A DNA stretch of 64,000 nt, taken from the NCBI RefSeq assembly GCF_900106695.1, contig NZ_FNMZ01000002.1:372001-436000 (forward strand), read 5' to 3'. The translations under genes and the position numbers were made by a program. This stretch comes from Albimonas donghaensis (lineage in GTDB: Bacteria; Pseudomonadota; Alphaproteobacteria; Rhodobacterales; Rhodobacteraceae). Position 1 is the first letter of the stretch, and the number at the start of each line of letters is the position of its first letter. The notes under the pieces were generated by a model that worked only from the letters and a program-made list of their open reading frames with translations, ran no database searches and had not been told where the DNA came from. Shown in pieces: positions 1 to 7,616 of this stretch.

Positions 1-798
1 GCGCGCCTGCAGGACGCCCGGCGCGGCAGCGAGCGCGTCCAGCGTCGCGCCGACTTGCGGGGTCACCTCGCGGGCCGGGGCCTCCAGCATGTTCGACGTC
101 CCCGCCAGGGCTGCGACGAGCGCCGCGGCGTCGGCATATCCCTCCGCGGCCCATGCCGCCGCCCGCCCGTCGCGATGGGCGAGCCGCCCGAACACCGCGC
201 CGGTGGGCGTGGCGACGCCGGGATTGGCCAGCACCAGCCAGAAGCGCGGCAGCGCCGGGGCGGGGCTCAGGACCTCACCGATCCCCGACATGACCAGCGC
301 GCGGGGCGCATGGACGCAGACCGGGATGTCGGCGCCGAGCCCCAGCCCGATCTCCGCCAGCACCGATCGCGGATAATCCAGCCCCCACATACGGTTGAGC
401 AGCCGGAGCGCCGCCGCCGCATCCGCCGACCCGCCGCCGATGCCCGAGGCCACCGGCAGCCGCTTCACCAGCCGCAGCGCCGCGCCCGCGGGCTGGGCGC
501 CCTCCCGCGCGGCGCGGGCGGCCAGCGCCTCGGCGGCGGCGATCACCAGGTTGTCGGCCCCGGCGGAGAGCCCCGCCCCGAACGGGCCGTCGAGGCTCAG
601 CGACAGGGCGCGCGCCGGCTCCGCCTCCAGCAGGTCGGCGATGTCGGGGAAGACGACGAGCGAATCCAGCAGGTGCAAGCCGTCCGGCCGCCGCCCGAGC
701 ACGTGGAGATGCAGGTTGACCTTGGCGCGGGCGGGCTCCGACCACGCGGCCCCGCCCCTCGCCTCCGCCCTGGTCCCGGCGGCGGCCTCAGCCGCCAT
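1..798 (-). CDS. ispE: 4-diphosphocytidyl-2-C-methyl-D-erythritol kinase (partial, cut by left edge)
   Basis: Cytosolic GHMP-family kinase that phosphorylates CDP-methylerythritol in the non-mevalonate isoprenoid pathway. Reading the minus strand from the ATG at 798 gives 266 open codons running off the window. The N-terminal substrate loop (ARAKVNLHLHVLGRRPDG, residues about 23-40) and the glycine-rich ATP motif (PVASGIGGGSADAAAAL, near residue 120) are both clear. The family is usually 280-290 residues, so only the final ~20 residues, with the last GHMP motif, lie outside. The ATG overlaps the 3' end of the upstream TPR gene by 11 bp, so the two genes are probably co-transcribed and translationally coupled. 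The identity is secure; no defect is visible in the part present. Confidence 0.93.
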   Translation of the reverse strand, partial: MAAEAAAGTRAEARGGAAWSEPARAKVNLHLHVLGRRPDGLHLLDSLVVFPDIADLLEAEPARALSLSLDGPFGAGLSAGADNLVIAAAEALAARAAREGAQPAGAALRLVKRLPVASGIGGGSADAAAALRLLNRMWGLDYPRSVLAEIGLGLGADIPVCVHAPRALVMSGIGEVLSPAPALPRFWLVLANPGVATPTGAVFGRLAHRDGRAAAWAAEGYADAAALVAALAGTSNMLEAPAREVTPQVGATLDALAAAPGVLQAR

Positions 799-2524
799 TG
801 GCGGAGGGCGTCGCCGGATCGGCTTCGGGGGCCGCGGCGCTGGCGCCGGCCGCCGCCTCCTCCTTCAGCACCACGTCCAGGCCGCGGTCCAGCTTGGCGC
901 GGATCCGCTCCAGGTCCTTCTCGGTCGGCTCGAAGCTGATCGCCCGGCGCCACTGGAAGCGCGCCTCCCGCTTGCGCCCGACCATCCACAGCGCGTCGCC
1001 GAGATGGTCGTTGATGATCGGATCGGTGGGCATCAGCTCCACCGCCCGCTCCAGGTGCGGGGCGGCTTCCTCGTATTTGCCGATGCGGTAGAGCACCCAG
1101 CCCAGAGAGTCGGTGATGTAGCCGTCCTCGGGCTTCTGCTCGACCGCCTTTTCGATCATGGCCTGGGCCTCGTCGAAGTTGCGGGAAAGCTCGACCCAGG
1201 AATAGCCGAGATAGTTCAGCACCATCGGCTGATCGGGCTCAAGCTCCAGCGCCTTCTTGAAGTCGGCTTCGGCCTGTTCCCACTGGCCGGCGCGCTCATG
1301 CGCGATGCCGCGGCGGTAGAAGATCGACCAGTGCTGGCGGACCACCGGGTCGATCAGCGCCATGGCGGAGTCATAGGCCTCGATCGCCTCGGGCCAGCGC
1401 TCGGCCTTGCTGAGCGCCTGGGCGAGCGTGAGCTGCACCTCCAGATCGCCCGGATGCGCGCCGGCCAGCGCGTCGAGCACGATCACCGCGTCATCGTCCC
1501 GGTCCAGCGTCAGCAGCGCGTCGGCGCGGCTGAGTTCGGCCGTCAGGAAGATCGCGGAGCCGCGGGGGACCATCCGGAAATCCTCGATCGCGGCTTCGTG
1601 CTGGCCCTGCGAATCCAGCAGGCGGCCGGCGAGCACCCGCACCTCCTGCAATTCGGGGCGCAGCGACAGCGCGATGCGGGCGTAGAGCAGCGCCACCCCG
1701 GCGCCGCGTTCGGTGCCCAGCGCGGTGGCGATGGAGAACAGCGCCTCCGCCGCGCCTTCGCGGGCGTTGGAGACCAGCAGCGCGGGGGGCTCTCCCCGGT
1801 CGAACCGGGCGAGTTCCTGCGCCGCCTCGACGAAGCCCGGCGCGGCGTTGGCGTAGACCTCGCGGGCCCGGTCGGTTTCGCCCAGCGTCTCCAGCGCCCA
1901 GCCCAGCGCCAGCGCCGGACGCCCGGCCGAGGCGGCGCCGGCCTTGAAGGCGGCCTCCAGCGCCTCGCGCGCGCCGTCGGCGTCGCCCAGCGCGGCGCGG
2001 GCGAGCCCCAGGTGATAGCTGCCGAACAGCTCCGCCGCGCGTTCGCCGCGCAGGGCGGAGAAGGCGGCCTCCATCGCGTCGCGGTCGCCGCGGCCCATCT
2101 CGGCCCAGCCGCGCAGCAGGCCGGTGACCAGCGGCGACATGCGGCCGTCATCCACGCCCAGCCGCTCGGCCGCATCGTCGAAGGCGCCCGAGGCGATGTC
2201 GTCGGCCACCAGCGTCAGCGCGGCGAGCTGGTGGACGGGATCGGCGGCGGCGATGCGCTCGGCGATGGCGGCGGCGCCGCGCAGGTCGCCGGTCAGCAAC
2301 TTGAAGGTCATCGCCCGGTCGCGCAGGTCGGCGTCGCCGGGATCGCGGGCCAGCGCGGCGGAGAAGAAGCGCGCGGCCTCGTCGTAGTCATTGCGCGCGG
2401 CGGCGGATCGGCCGGCCAGATAGGCGCCGGACAGGGACGTCGCCGCAGCCTCCTGCGCGAAGATCCCGAGGGTCAGCGCCGCGAACGCGGCCCTGAACGC
2501 GACGGTTTGGGCTCGGTGCGTCAC
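788..2524 (-). CDS. Exported TPR-repeat protein
   Basis: A protein of 578 residues built almost wholly of tetratricopeptide-like helical repeats. It starts with a signal peptide (hydrophobic run AALTLGIFAQEAAA, residues ~12-25), so it is expected in the periplasm or attached to a membrane. The C-terminal half shows typical TPR units, for example around YYRRGIAHERAGQWEQA and the following ALELEPDQPMVLNYLGYS. The GTG at 2524 is chosen because a GGAGGA ribosome site lies about 8 bases upstream and the signal peptide follows at once; a longer in-frame start near 2713 would add an unlikely basic leader. TPR proteins scaffold complexes; this type next to ispE is common in Rhodobacterales, but its partner is not known. 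Function is inferred only from the fold. Confidence 0.85.
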   Translation of the reverse strand: MTHRAQTVAFRAAFAALTLGIFAQEAAATSLSGAYLAGRSAAARNDYDEAARFFSAALARDPGDADLRDRAMTFKLLTGDLRGAAAIAERIAAADPVHQLAALTLVADDIASGAFDDAAERLGVDDGRMSPLVTGLLRGWAEMGRGDRDAMEAAFSALRGERAAELFGSYHLGLARAALGDADGAREALEAAFKAGAASAGRPALALGWALETLGETDRAREVYANAAPGFVEAAQELARFDRGEPPALLVSNAREGAAEALFSIATALGTERGAGVALLYARIALSLRPELQEVRVLAGRLLDSQGQHEAAIEDFRMVPRGSAIFLTAELSRADALLTLDRDDDAVIVLDALAGAHPGDLEVQLTLAQALSKAERWPEAIEAYDSAMALIDPVVRQHWSIFYRRGIAHERAGQWEQAEADFKKALELEPDQPMVLNYLGYSWVELSRNFDEAQAMIEKAVEQKPEDGYITDSLGWVLYRIGKYEEAAPHLERAVELMPTDPIINDHLGDALWMVGRKREARFQWRRAISFEPTEKDLERIRAKLDRGLDVVLKEEAAAGASAAAPEADPATPSANGG

Positions 2525-2565
2525 GGCGTCCGGTCCTCCGGCTGGGTGGCGGCTGTCATCGCCCC

Positions 2566-2594
2566 TACATACTGCGCCGCAGCGCCATAGCCAA
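2566..2594 (-). promoter_or_regulatory. Candidate sigma-70 promoter for the TPR-ispE operon
   Basis: On the minus strand TTGGCT, a 17-base spacer, then TATGTA, about 40 bases upstream of the GTG start. Found by eye only. Confidence 0.45.
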
Positions 2595-2678
2595 CGCCGC
2601 CGGCCAGGGTTTTTTGCGCGCAGTCCGCGCAACTTTTCGCGCGCAGGTTCCCCAAACACGCCCGAGCGGCGCCCAAAT

Positions 2679-2707
2679 TTGAACACTGGCTGACGATCAT
2701 GTAGCGT
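2679..2707 (+). promoter_or_regulatory. Candidate sigma-70 promoter for the 2743-3598 genes
   Basis: TTGAAC, a 17-base spacer, then TAGCGT, ending 35 bases before the ATG at 2743. It is back to back with the candidate promoter of the divergent TPR operon. Unverified. Confidence 0.45.
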
Positions 2708-2742
2708 CGACACGCGGAAACGCGAGGCGCTACGGAACAGAC

Positions 2743-3108
2743 ATGACGCTTTGGATACGCATCAACATCGGCGCTTCGGCCGTGGCGCTGGCTATCTTGG
2801 CCGCGGCGGCCGCGACGCCCGCGCTGGCCGCGCAGGAGACCTTCGTGACCTCCGCCGGCAAGCGGGTGACCCTGACGCCGGCGCGCCAGATGGGCTGCGG
2901 CGCCATGGCCCGCAAGATCGAGGAAATCGACTCCACCGGCTATCGCGGGCGCAATCCGCAGCCGATCGATCCCGCCGACCAGCGCCTGTTCAAATACGAG
3001 ACCGCGGTCTCCAACCGCTATTATTCCCGCTGCCGCATCGTCGGCCCGGTCGGCACCGCGACCGAGGTCCTGCGCAGCGGTTTCCGCAAGAGCGGCCCCG
3101 GCGAGTGA
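2743..3108 (+). CDS. Small secreted protein of unknown function
   Basis: 121 residues with a clear signal peptide (residues 1-30, hydrophobic AVALAILAAAAATPALA with an Ala-x-Ala cleavage site before QETF). The mature part of about 91 residues has two cysteines (in RQMGCGAM and YSRCRIV) that could form a periplasmic disulfide. No family is recognised. The stop is followed after one base by the ATG of lspA, so the two are likely co-transcribed. The start is supported by the signal peptide. It may be a small periplasmic or surface protein; nothing in the sequence gives a catalytic role. Confidence 0.75.
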   Translation: MTLWIRINIGASAVALAILAAAAATPALAAQETFVTSAGKRVTLTPARQMGCGAMARKIEEIDSTGYRGRNPQPIDPADQRLFKYETAVSNRYYSRCRIVGPVGTATEVLRSGFRKSGPGE

Positions 3109-3109
3109 C

Positions 3110-3598
3110 ATGATCCGCGCCCTGCCCGCCGCGGGTCTCGGGGTCACCGCGCTCGCCGCGGCCCTCGCCTTCGCCCTCGACCAGATCACGAAATGGTGGA
3201 TTCTCGGACCGCTCGACCTGCGCGCGGTGGGCATACTCGACATCTGGCCGCCCTTCCTGCGCTTCACCATGGCCTGGAACACCGGGGCCAATTTCGGGCT
3301 CGGCGCCGACATGGGCCGCGACGTGTGGATCGGGCTGGCGCTGGCGATCTCCCTGGCGCTGCTGGTGTGGTCGACGCGGATGCGCTCGTCCTGGCGGCGC
3401 GCCGCGGTGGGCATGCTGATCGGAGGCGCGCTGGGCAACGCGCTGGACCGGGCGCTGCACGGCGCCGTGGTCGACTTCCTGAACATGAGCTGCTGCGGGT
3501 TCCACAACCCCTACGCCTTCAACCTGGCCGACGTCTTCATCTTCGCCGGCGCCGCCGGCTTGATCCTGCTCGACGGTTCTGACAATCAGAGCGTCTGA
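3110..3598 (+). CDS. lspA: Lipoprotein signal peptidase (signal peptidase II)
   Basis: Inner-membrane aspartic protease that cleaves the signal peptide of prolipoproteins after diacylglyceryl transfer. 162 residues, usual family length, with four hydrophobic segments (about residues 9-27, 70-88, 92-110 and 133-152). The catalytic aspartates sit in the conserved contexts NALDRALHGAVVDFL and FNLADVFIF, and the NTGANFG signature is present near residue 57. It is followed after 54 bases by a DUF3035 lipoprotein, a likely substrate, then two M16 peptidases; this order is typical of Rhodobacterales. Identity is secure. Confidence 0.96.
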   Translation: MIRALPAAGLGVTALAAALAFALDQITKWWILGPLDLRAVGILDIWPPFLRFTMAWNTGANFGLGADMGRDVWIGLALAISLALLVWSTRMRSSWRRAAVGMLIGGALGNALDRALHGAVVDFLNMSCCGFHNPYAFNLADVFIFAGAAGLILLDGSDNQSV

Positions 3599-3652
3599 CC
3601 GGCGCCGCCGGCCCGGCCCCCAGACGGGCCGACAGGGTACTTCGGGAGGTCC

Positions 3653-4234
3653 ATGACCGTCATGTCGATCGAACGCACCTCGCGGGTCCTGCTCCTCGTC
3701 GCCGCCGCCAGCGTGGCGCTGGCCGGATGCGGGGGCGGACGCCGGGCGATCGGGGACGCCTTCGGGCTGACCGTGGAATCGCCCAACGCCTTCAACGTAT
3801 CCCCCCGCGCGCCGCTGCGCCTGCCTTCGGATTTCGCGGCGCTGCCGGCGCCCCAGCCCGGCGCGCCGAGCCCGCTGGACCCGACCCCGCAGGCCGACGC
3901 CCGCGCCGCGCTGGCTTCGGCCGGCGCGCCGTCGGGGGCGGGCGTGTCGCCCAGCCCGGGGGAGCTGGCGCTGCTCGGCGGAGCCGGGGCCGAAGCCGCC
4001 CAGCCCGGCATCCGCGAGACGCTGGAGGAGGAGGTCGACGCCTCCAAGAACAGCGAATACGGTCTCAGCAGCCTGTTCGGCTACGCCACCCCCGACGGCA
4101 CCGAGCGCGAGGTGCTTGAGCCGCGCGAGGCCGCCGAAGAGGTCCGCGCCCAGGGCGCCCGCACCCCGACCCCGGCCCCCGCGCCGGCCGAGACCCCGTC
4201 GGGCGCCTACGAGATCCCGATCAACATCCCCTGA
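3653..4234 (+). CDS. DUF3035-family lipoprotein
   Basis: 193 residues. The N-terminus is a lipoprotein signal: a hydrophobic stretch (LLLVAAASVALAGC) ends in a lipobox cysteine at about residue 25, so the mature protein should be anchored in a membrane. The rest is rich in Pro and Ala, with a conserved core (PNAFNVSPRAPLRLPSDFAALPAP) typical of DUF3035. GGGAGG lies 4 bases before the ATG at 3653; a second ATG at 3662 is possible. The family has no known activity, but its constant position between lspA and the M16 pair in Rhodobacterales suggests an envelope role. Confidence 0.82.
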   Translation: MTVMSIERTSRVLLLVAAASVALAGCGGGRRAIGDAFGLTVESPNAFNVSPRAPLRLPSDFAALPAPQPGAPSPLDPTPQADARAALASAGAPSGAGVSPSPGELALLGGAGAEAAQPGIRETLEEEVDASKNSEYGLSSLFGYATPDGTEREVLEPREAAEEVRAQGARTPTPAPAPAETPSGAYEIPINIP

Positions 4235-4500
4235 TCCGCAAGCCCGGATTCATCGGCCCGGATCCATCGACCCGGATGCGCGGACGGCGGGGCGCGGCCT
4301 GACGCGCCCCTTCGCTCACGCCCCCCCCCGCGTTGCGAAAGCCCCGACCCCGCGGCGCCCGCCGCGAGGGCGCGAATCCGTGACCGGCGCGACGCTTGCG
4401 CCGGCCGTCGCAGCGCCTAGGTTGAAAGCGACTTCCGCGCCGTCCCCGTGGCGTCGGCCGCGCCCTCCGCGCGCCGCGCCCGCCTGATCCGGAGCCTCGA

Positions 4501-6036
4501 ATGCCCCTGCCCCCGCGCCCCGCGCCGCTTTCCCCCGCGGCCCCGCCGCCCGCCTCCCGCGCCTGGCGCGACGCCGGCGGAGATGGGCGCGGGCGGCGCG
4601 CAGGGCTCGCCGCCGCGGCGCTGATCGCCTGGGCCGGCGCGCTGGCCCCGATCCTCGCCCCCTCCGCGGCCGAGGCCGAGCCGGTGGTCTCCACCTTCAC
4701 GCTCGACAACGGCTTGCGCGGCGTGGTGATCGAGGATCACCGCGCCCCGGTCGTCACTCACATGGTCTGGTATCGCGTCGGCGCCGCCGATGAGCCGCCG
4801 GGCAAGTCCGGCATCGCCCATTTCCTCGAACACCTGATGTTCAAGGGCACGGACGAGATCCCGGACGCCGCCTTCTCCAAGATCATCGCGGCCAATGGCG
4901 GACAGGACAACGCCTTCACCTCCCGGGACTACACCGGCTATTTCCAGCGCATCGCCGCGGACCGGCTGGACCTGGTGATGAAGATGGAGGCCGACCGCAT
5001 GCGCGACCTCCGGATCACCGACGCCCAGGTGCTGCCCGAGCGCGACGTGATCCTGGAGGAACGCAGCCAGCGCACCGAGAACAACCCCTCGGCCCTGTTC
5101 TCCGAGCAGCGGGACGCGGCGCTTTTCCTCAACCATCCCTACGGCGTCCCGGTGATCGGCTGGCGCCACGAGATGGCCGCCCTGACGCGTGAGGACGCGC
5201 TGGACTTCTACCGGACCTATTACGCGCCCAACAACGCCATCCTTGTGGTGGCCGGCGACGTGACCCCCGAGGAGGTCGAGCGGCTGGCCGCCGAGCATTA
5301 CGGCCCCCTCGCCCCGACCGAGGACCTGCCCGAACGCGCGCGCCCGATGGAGCCGCCCCAGACCGCCCCGCGCCGGGTGGTCTACGAGGACGCCCGGGTC
5401 CGCCAGCCCTATGTGGCGCGGGTCTACCTGGCCCCGACCCGGCGCGACGGGCAGGAGGACGCGGCGGCGCTGTCGCTGCTCTCCGACGTGCTGGGCGACG
5501 GCATCAACTCGCGGCTGATGCAGGCGCTGGTGGTGCGCGACGGGCTCGCGATCCAGGCCGGCGCCTGGTATTCGGATGATCGGGATTACGGCCAGTTCGG
5601 CCTCTGGGCCGCGCCGCGCCCCGGGGTGAGCCTGGAGGAGGTCGAGGCCGCGCTGGACGCCGAGGCCGCCGCCTTCCTCGCCGGCCCCCCGCCCGAGGCC
5701 GACGAGCTGGCGCGGATCAAGGCCGGCTACCGCGCCGCGCTGATCTATTCGCAGGACAGTCAGATGTCGCTGGCCCGCCGCTACGGCCAGGCGCTGTCCA
5801 GCGACCTGACGCTGGAGCAGGTGGCCGAATGGCCCGACGCCATCCAGGCGGTGCGCCCCGAGGCGATCATGGAGGCCGCGCGCGGCGCGCTGGACCTGCG
5901 CCGCTCGGTCACCGGCTGGCTGCGGGCGCCCGCGCCCGAGCCCGTCTCCGCAACCGAGCCCGCCCCCGAAGAAGACGCGGCGGCTCCGGCCTCCGCGCCG
6001 CCCCCGGCCCCCACCGCCCCGGAGCAACAGGGATGA
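4501..6036 (+). CDS. M16 zinc metallopeptidase, catalytic subunit
   Basis: 511 residues. After a Pro/Ala/Arg-rich leader a hydrophobic signal segment (residues ~38-60) indicates export to the periplasm. The zinc site HFLEH (HxxEH) near residue 108 is followed by the distal Glu region (ERDVILEERSQRTENN). The C-terminal half carries the second M16 domain, in which the usual Arg...Tyr substrate-binding pair is not complete (SRLMQALVVRDGLAIQ). M16B enzymes of this kind work as heterodimers with a subunit that has lost the metal site, and the next gene is exactly such a partner, overlapping by 4 bp (ATGA). The C-terminus is a Pro/Ala/Glu-rich tail. Substrate unknown. Confidence 0.93.
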   Translation: MPLPPRPAPLSPAAPPPASRAWRDAGGDGRGRRAGLAAAALIAWAGALAPILAPSAAEAEPVVSTFTLDNGLRGVVIEDHRAPVVTHMVWYRVGAADEPPGKSGIAHFLEHLMFKGTDEIPDAAFSKIIAANGGQDNAFTSRDYTGYFQRIAADRLDLVMKMEADRMRDLRITDAQVLPERDVILEERSQRTENNPSALFSEQRDAALFLNHPYGVPVIGWRHEMAALTREDALDFYRTYYAPNNAILVVAGDVTPEEVERLAAEHYGPLAPTEDLPERARPMEPPQTAPRRVVYEDARVRQPYVARVYLAPTRRDGQEDAAALSLLSDVLGDGINSRLMQALVVRDGLAIQAGAWYSDDRDYGQFGLWAAPRPGVSLEEVEAALDAEAAAFLAGPPPEADELARIKAGYRAALIYSQDSQMSLARRYGQALSSDLTLEQVAEWPDAIQAVRPEAIMEAARGALDLRRSVTGWLRAPAPEPVSATEPAPEEDAAAPASAPPPAPTAPEQQG

Positions 6037-7433
6037 GCCTCGCCATGTTCCGCGCCCGCGCGCCCCGTCGTCCCGCCCATCCCGAAGCCCGCTGCTCCGC
6101 GCAGGTCCGGGCCTTCCGCCTGCCCGCGGCGCTGGCGCTCGCCGCGCTCGCCGTCGTCGCCCCCCTGCGCCCCGCCCAGGCCGCGACCGACGTGCAGGTC
6201 ATCACCTCGCCCGGCGGCATCACCGCATGGCTGGTGGAGGAGCCCTCGATCCCCATGCTGGCGATCGAGATGCAGTTCCAGGCCGGCGCCTCCCACGAGC
6301 CGGAGGACAGGCCCGGCGTCACCGACTTCCTCGCCCACATGTTCGACGAGGGCGCCGGCGATCTCGACAGCGCCGCCTTCTCCGCCCGCGCCGACGAACT
6401 GGCGCTGCGGGCCGGCTTCGACGCCGGGCGCGACGGGTTCTCGGTCTCCGCGATGATGCTGACCGAGAACCGCGACGCCTCCGTCGACCTCCTGCGGCTC
6501 GCGCTCACCGAACCCCGCTTCGACGCCGACGCCATGGAGCGGGTGCGCAACGGGCTGCTCTCGGGCCTCGCGGGGGATGAGACGGACCCGGGCGCGATCC
6601 TCGGCAAGGCCTGGCGCGAGGCGCTGTTCGGGGACGATCCCTACGCCCGCCCCGTCGCCGGCACGGTGGAGAGCATCACGGCGATGACCGCCGACGACCT
6701 GCGCGCCATGCGCGCCGTGGCGCTGAACCGCGAGGGCGTCGCGGTGGGCGTGGTCGGCGACATCACCGCGGAGGAACTCGGCCCCCTGCTCGACCGCCTG
6801 CTGGGCGACCTGCCCTCCGAACCCGTCGCGCCCCTGCCCCGCGCCGAGCTGTCCGCGGACCGCGGCCTGGAGGTGATCGCGCTCGACGTGCCCCAGTCCT
6901 CCGCCACGCTGGTGGCCGAGGGGCTGGACCGCGACGACCCCGACTTCATCCCGGCCTATGTGATGAACCACATCTTCGGCGGCGGCGGCTTCTCCTCGCG
7001 CCTGACCGAGGAGGTGCGCGAGAAGCGGGGCCTGACCTATTCGGTCTATTCCTACCTGGCGCCCTATGACCGCACGGCGCTGATCGCCGCCGGGGTCAGC
7101 TCCGCCAACGCCCGCATCGCGGAGGCGGTGGAGGTCATCAAGGCCGAATGGGCCCGCATGCGCGACGAAGGCGCGACGGAGGAGGAGCTGGAGGCCGCCC
7201 AGCGCTACCTGACCGGCGCCTACCCGCTGCGCTTCGACTCCAACGGCAAGATCGCCGGGCAGCTCGCCGGGCTGATGTCGGAGGGCTTCGGGCCGGACTA
7301 TATCGAGAACCGCAACGCCATGATCGAGGCGGTGACGCTGGACGACATCTCCCGCGTGGCGAAGCGGCTGCTGGATCCGTCGAAGCTGAAGGTGGTGGTG
7401 GTGGGTCAGCCCGAGGGGCTCGCCTCGAACTGA
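6033..7433 (+). CDS. M16-family non-catalytic partner subunit
   Basis: 466 residues with a signal peptide (hydrophobic LPAALALAALAVVAPL, ending PAQA). The position of HxxEH is occupied by DFLAH (near residue 98), so metal binding is lost, while the second domain keeps the Arg-Tyr pair in SRLTEEVREKRGLTYSVYSY. This is the complement of the preceding subunit, as expected for a heterodimeric M16B peptidase in which one subunit gives zinc and the other gives substrate contacts. The start is the ATG at 6033, overlapping the upstream stop by 4 bp. The protein probably acts in the periplasm; the substrate is unknown. Confidence 0.9.
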   Translation: MSLAMFRARAPRRPAHPEARCSAQVRAFRLPAALALAALAVVAPLRPAQAATDVQVITSPGGITAWLVEEPSIPMLAIEMQFQAGASHEPEDRPGVTDFLAHMFDEGAGDLDSAAFSARADELALRAGFDAGRDGFSVSAMMLTENRDASVDLLRLALTEPRFDADAMERVRNGLLSGLAGDETDPGAILGKAWREALFGDDPYARPVAGTVESITAMTADDLRAMRAVALNREGVAVGVVGDITAEELGPLLDRLLGDLPSEPVAPLPRAELSADRGLEVIALDVPQSSATLVAEGLDRDDPDFIPAYVMNHIFGGGGFSSRLTEEVREKRGLTYSVYSYLAPYDRTALIAAGVSSANARIAEAVEVIKAEWARMRDEGATEEELEAAQRYLTGAYPLRFDSNGKIAGQLAGLMSEGFGPDYIENRNAMIEAVTLDDISRVAKRLLDPSKLKVVVVGQPEGLASN

Positions 7434-7616
7434 GCGGGACGGCGGGGCGGGTCGCCCTGCGAGCGCGGCGGGTTTGCACCCGCCCTACATGCGCGGCGCT
7501 CGTTCCGACGGACGCGGGGCGGGCGCCGCGCGTGACAGGTTTTCGCGGGGGGCGGAGCGGGCCGAACGCCCCGCCCCCGCTTCCCGACTCACCGCCACCA
7601 TGCTACCCCTAGCGGC

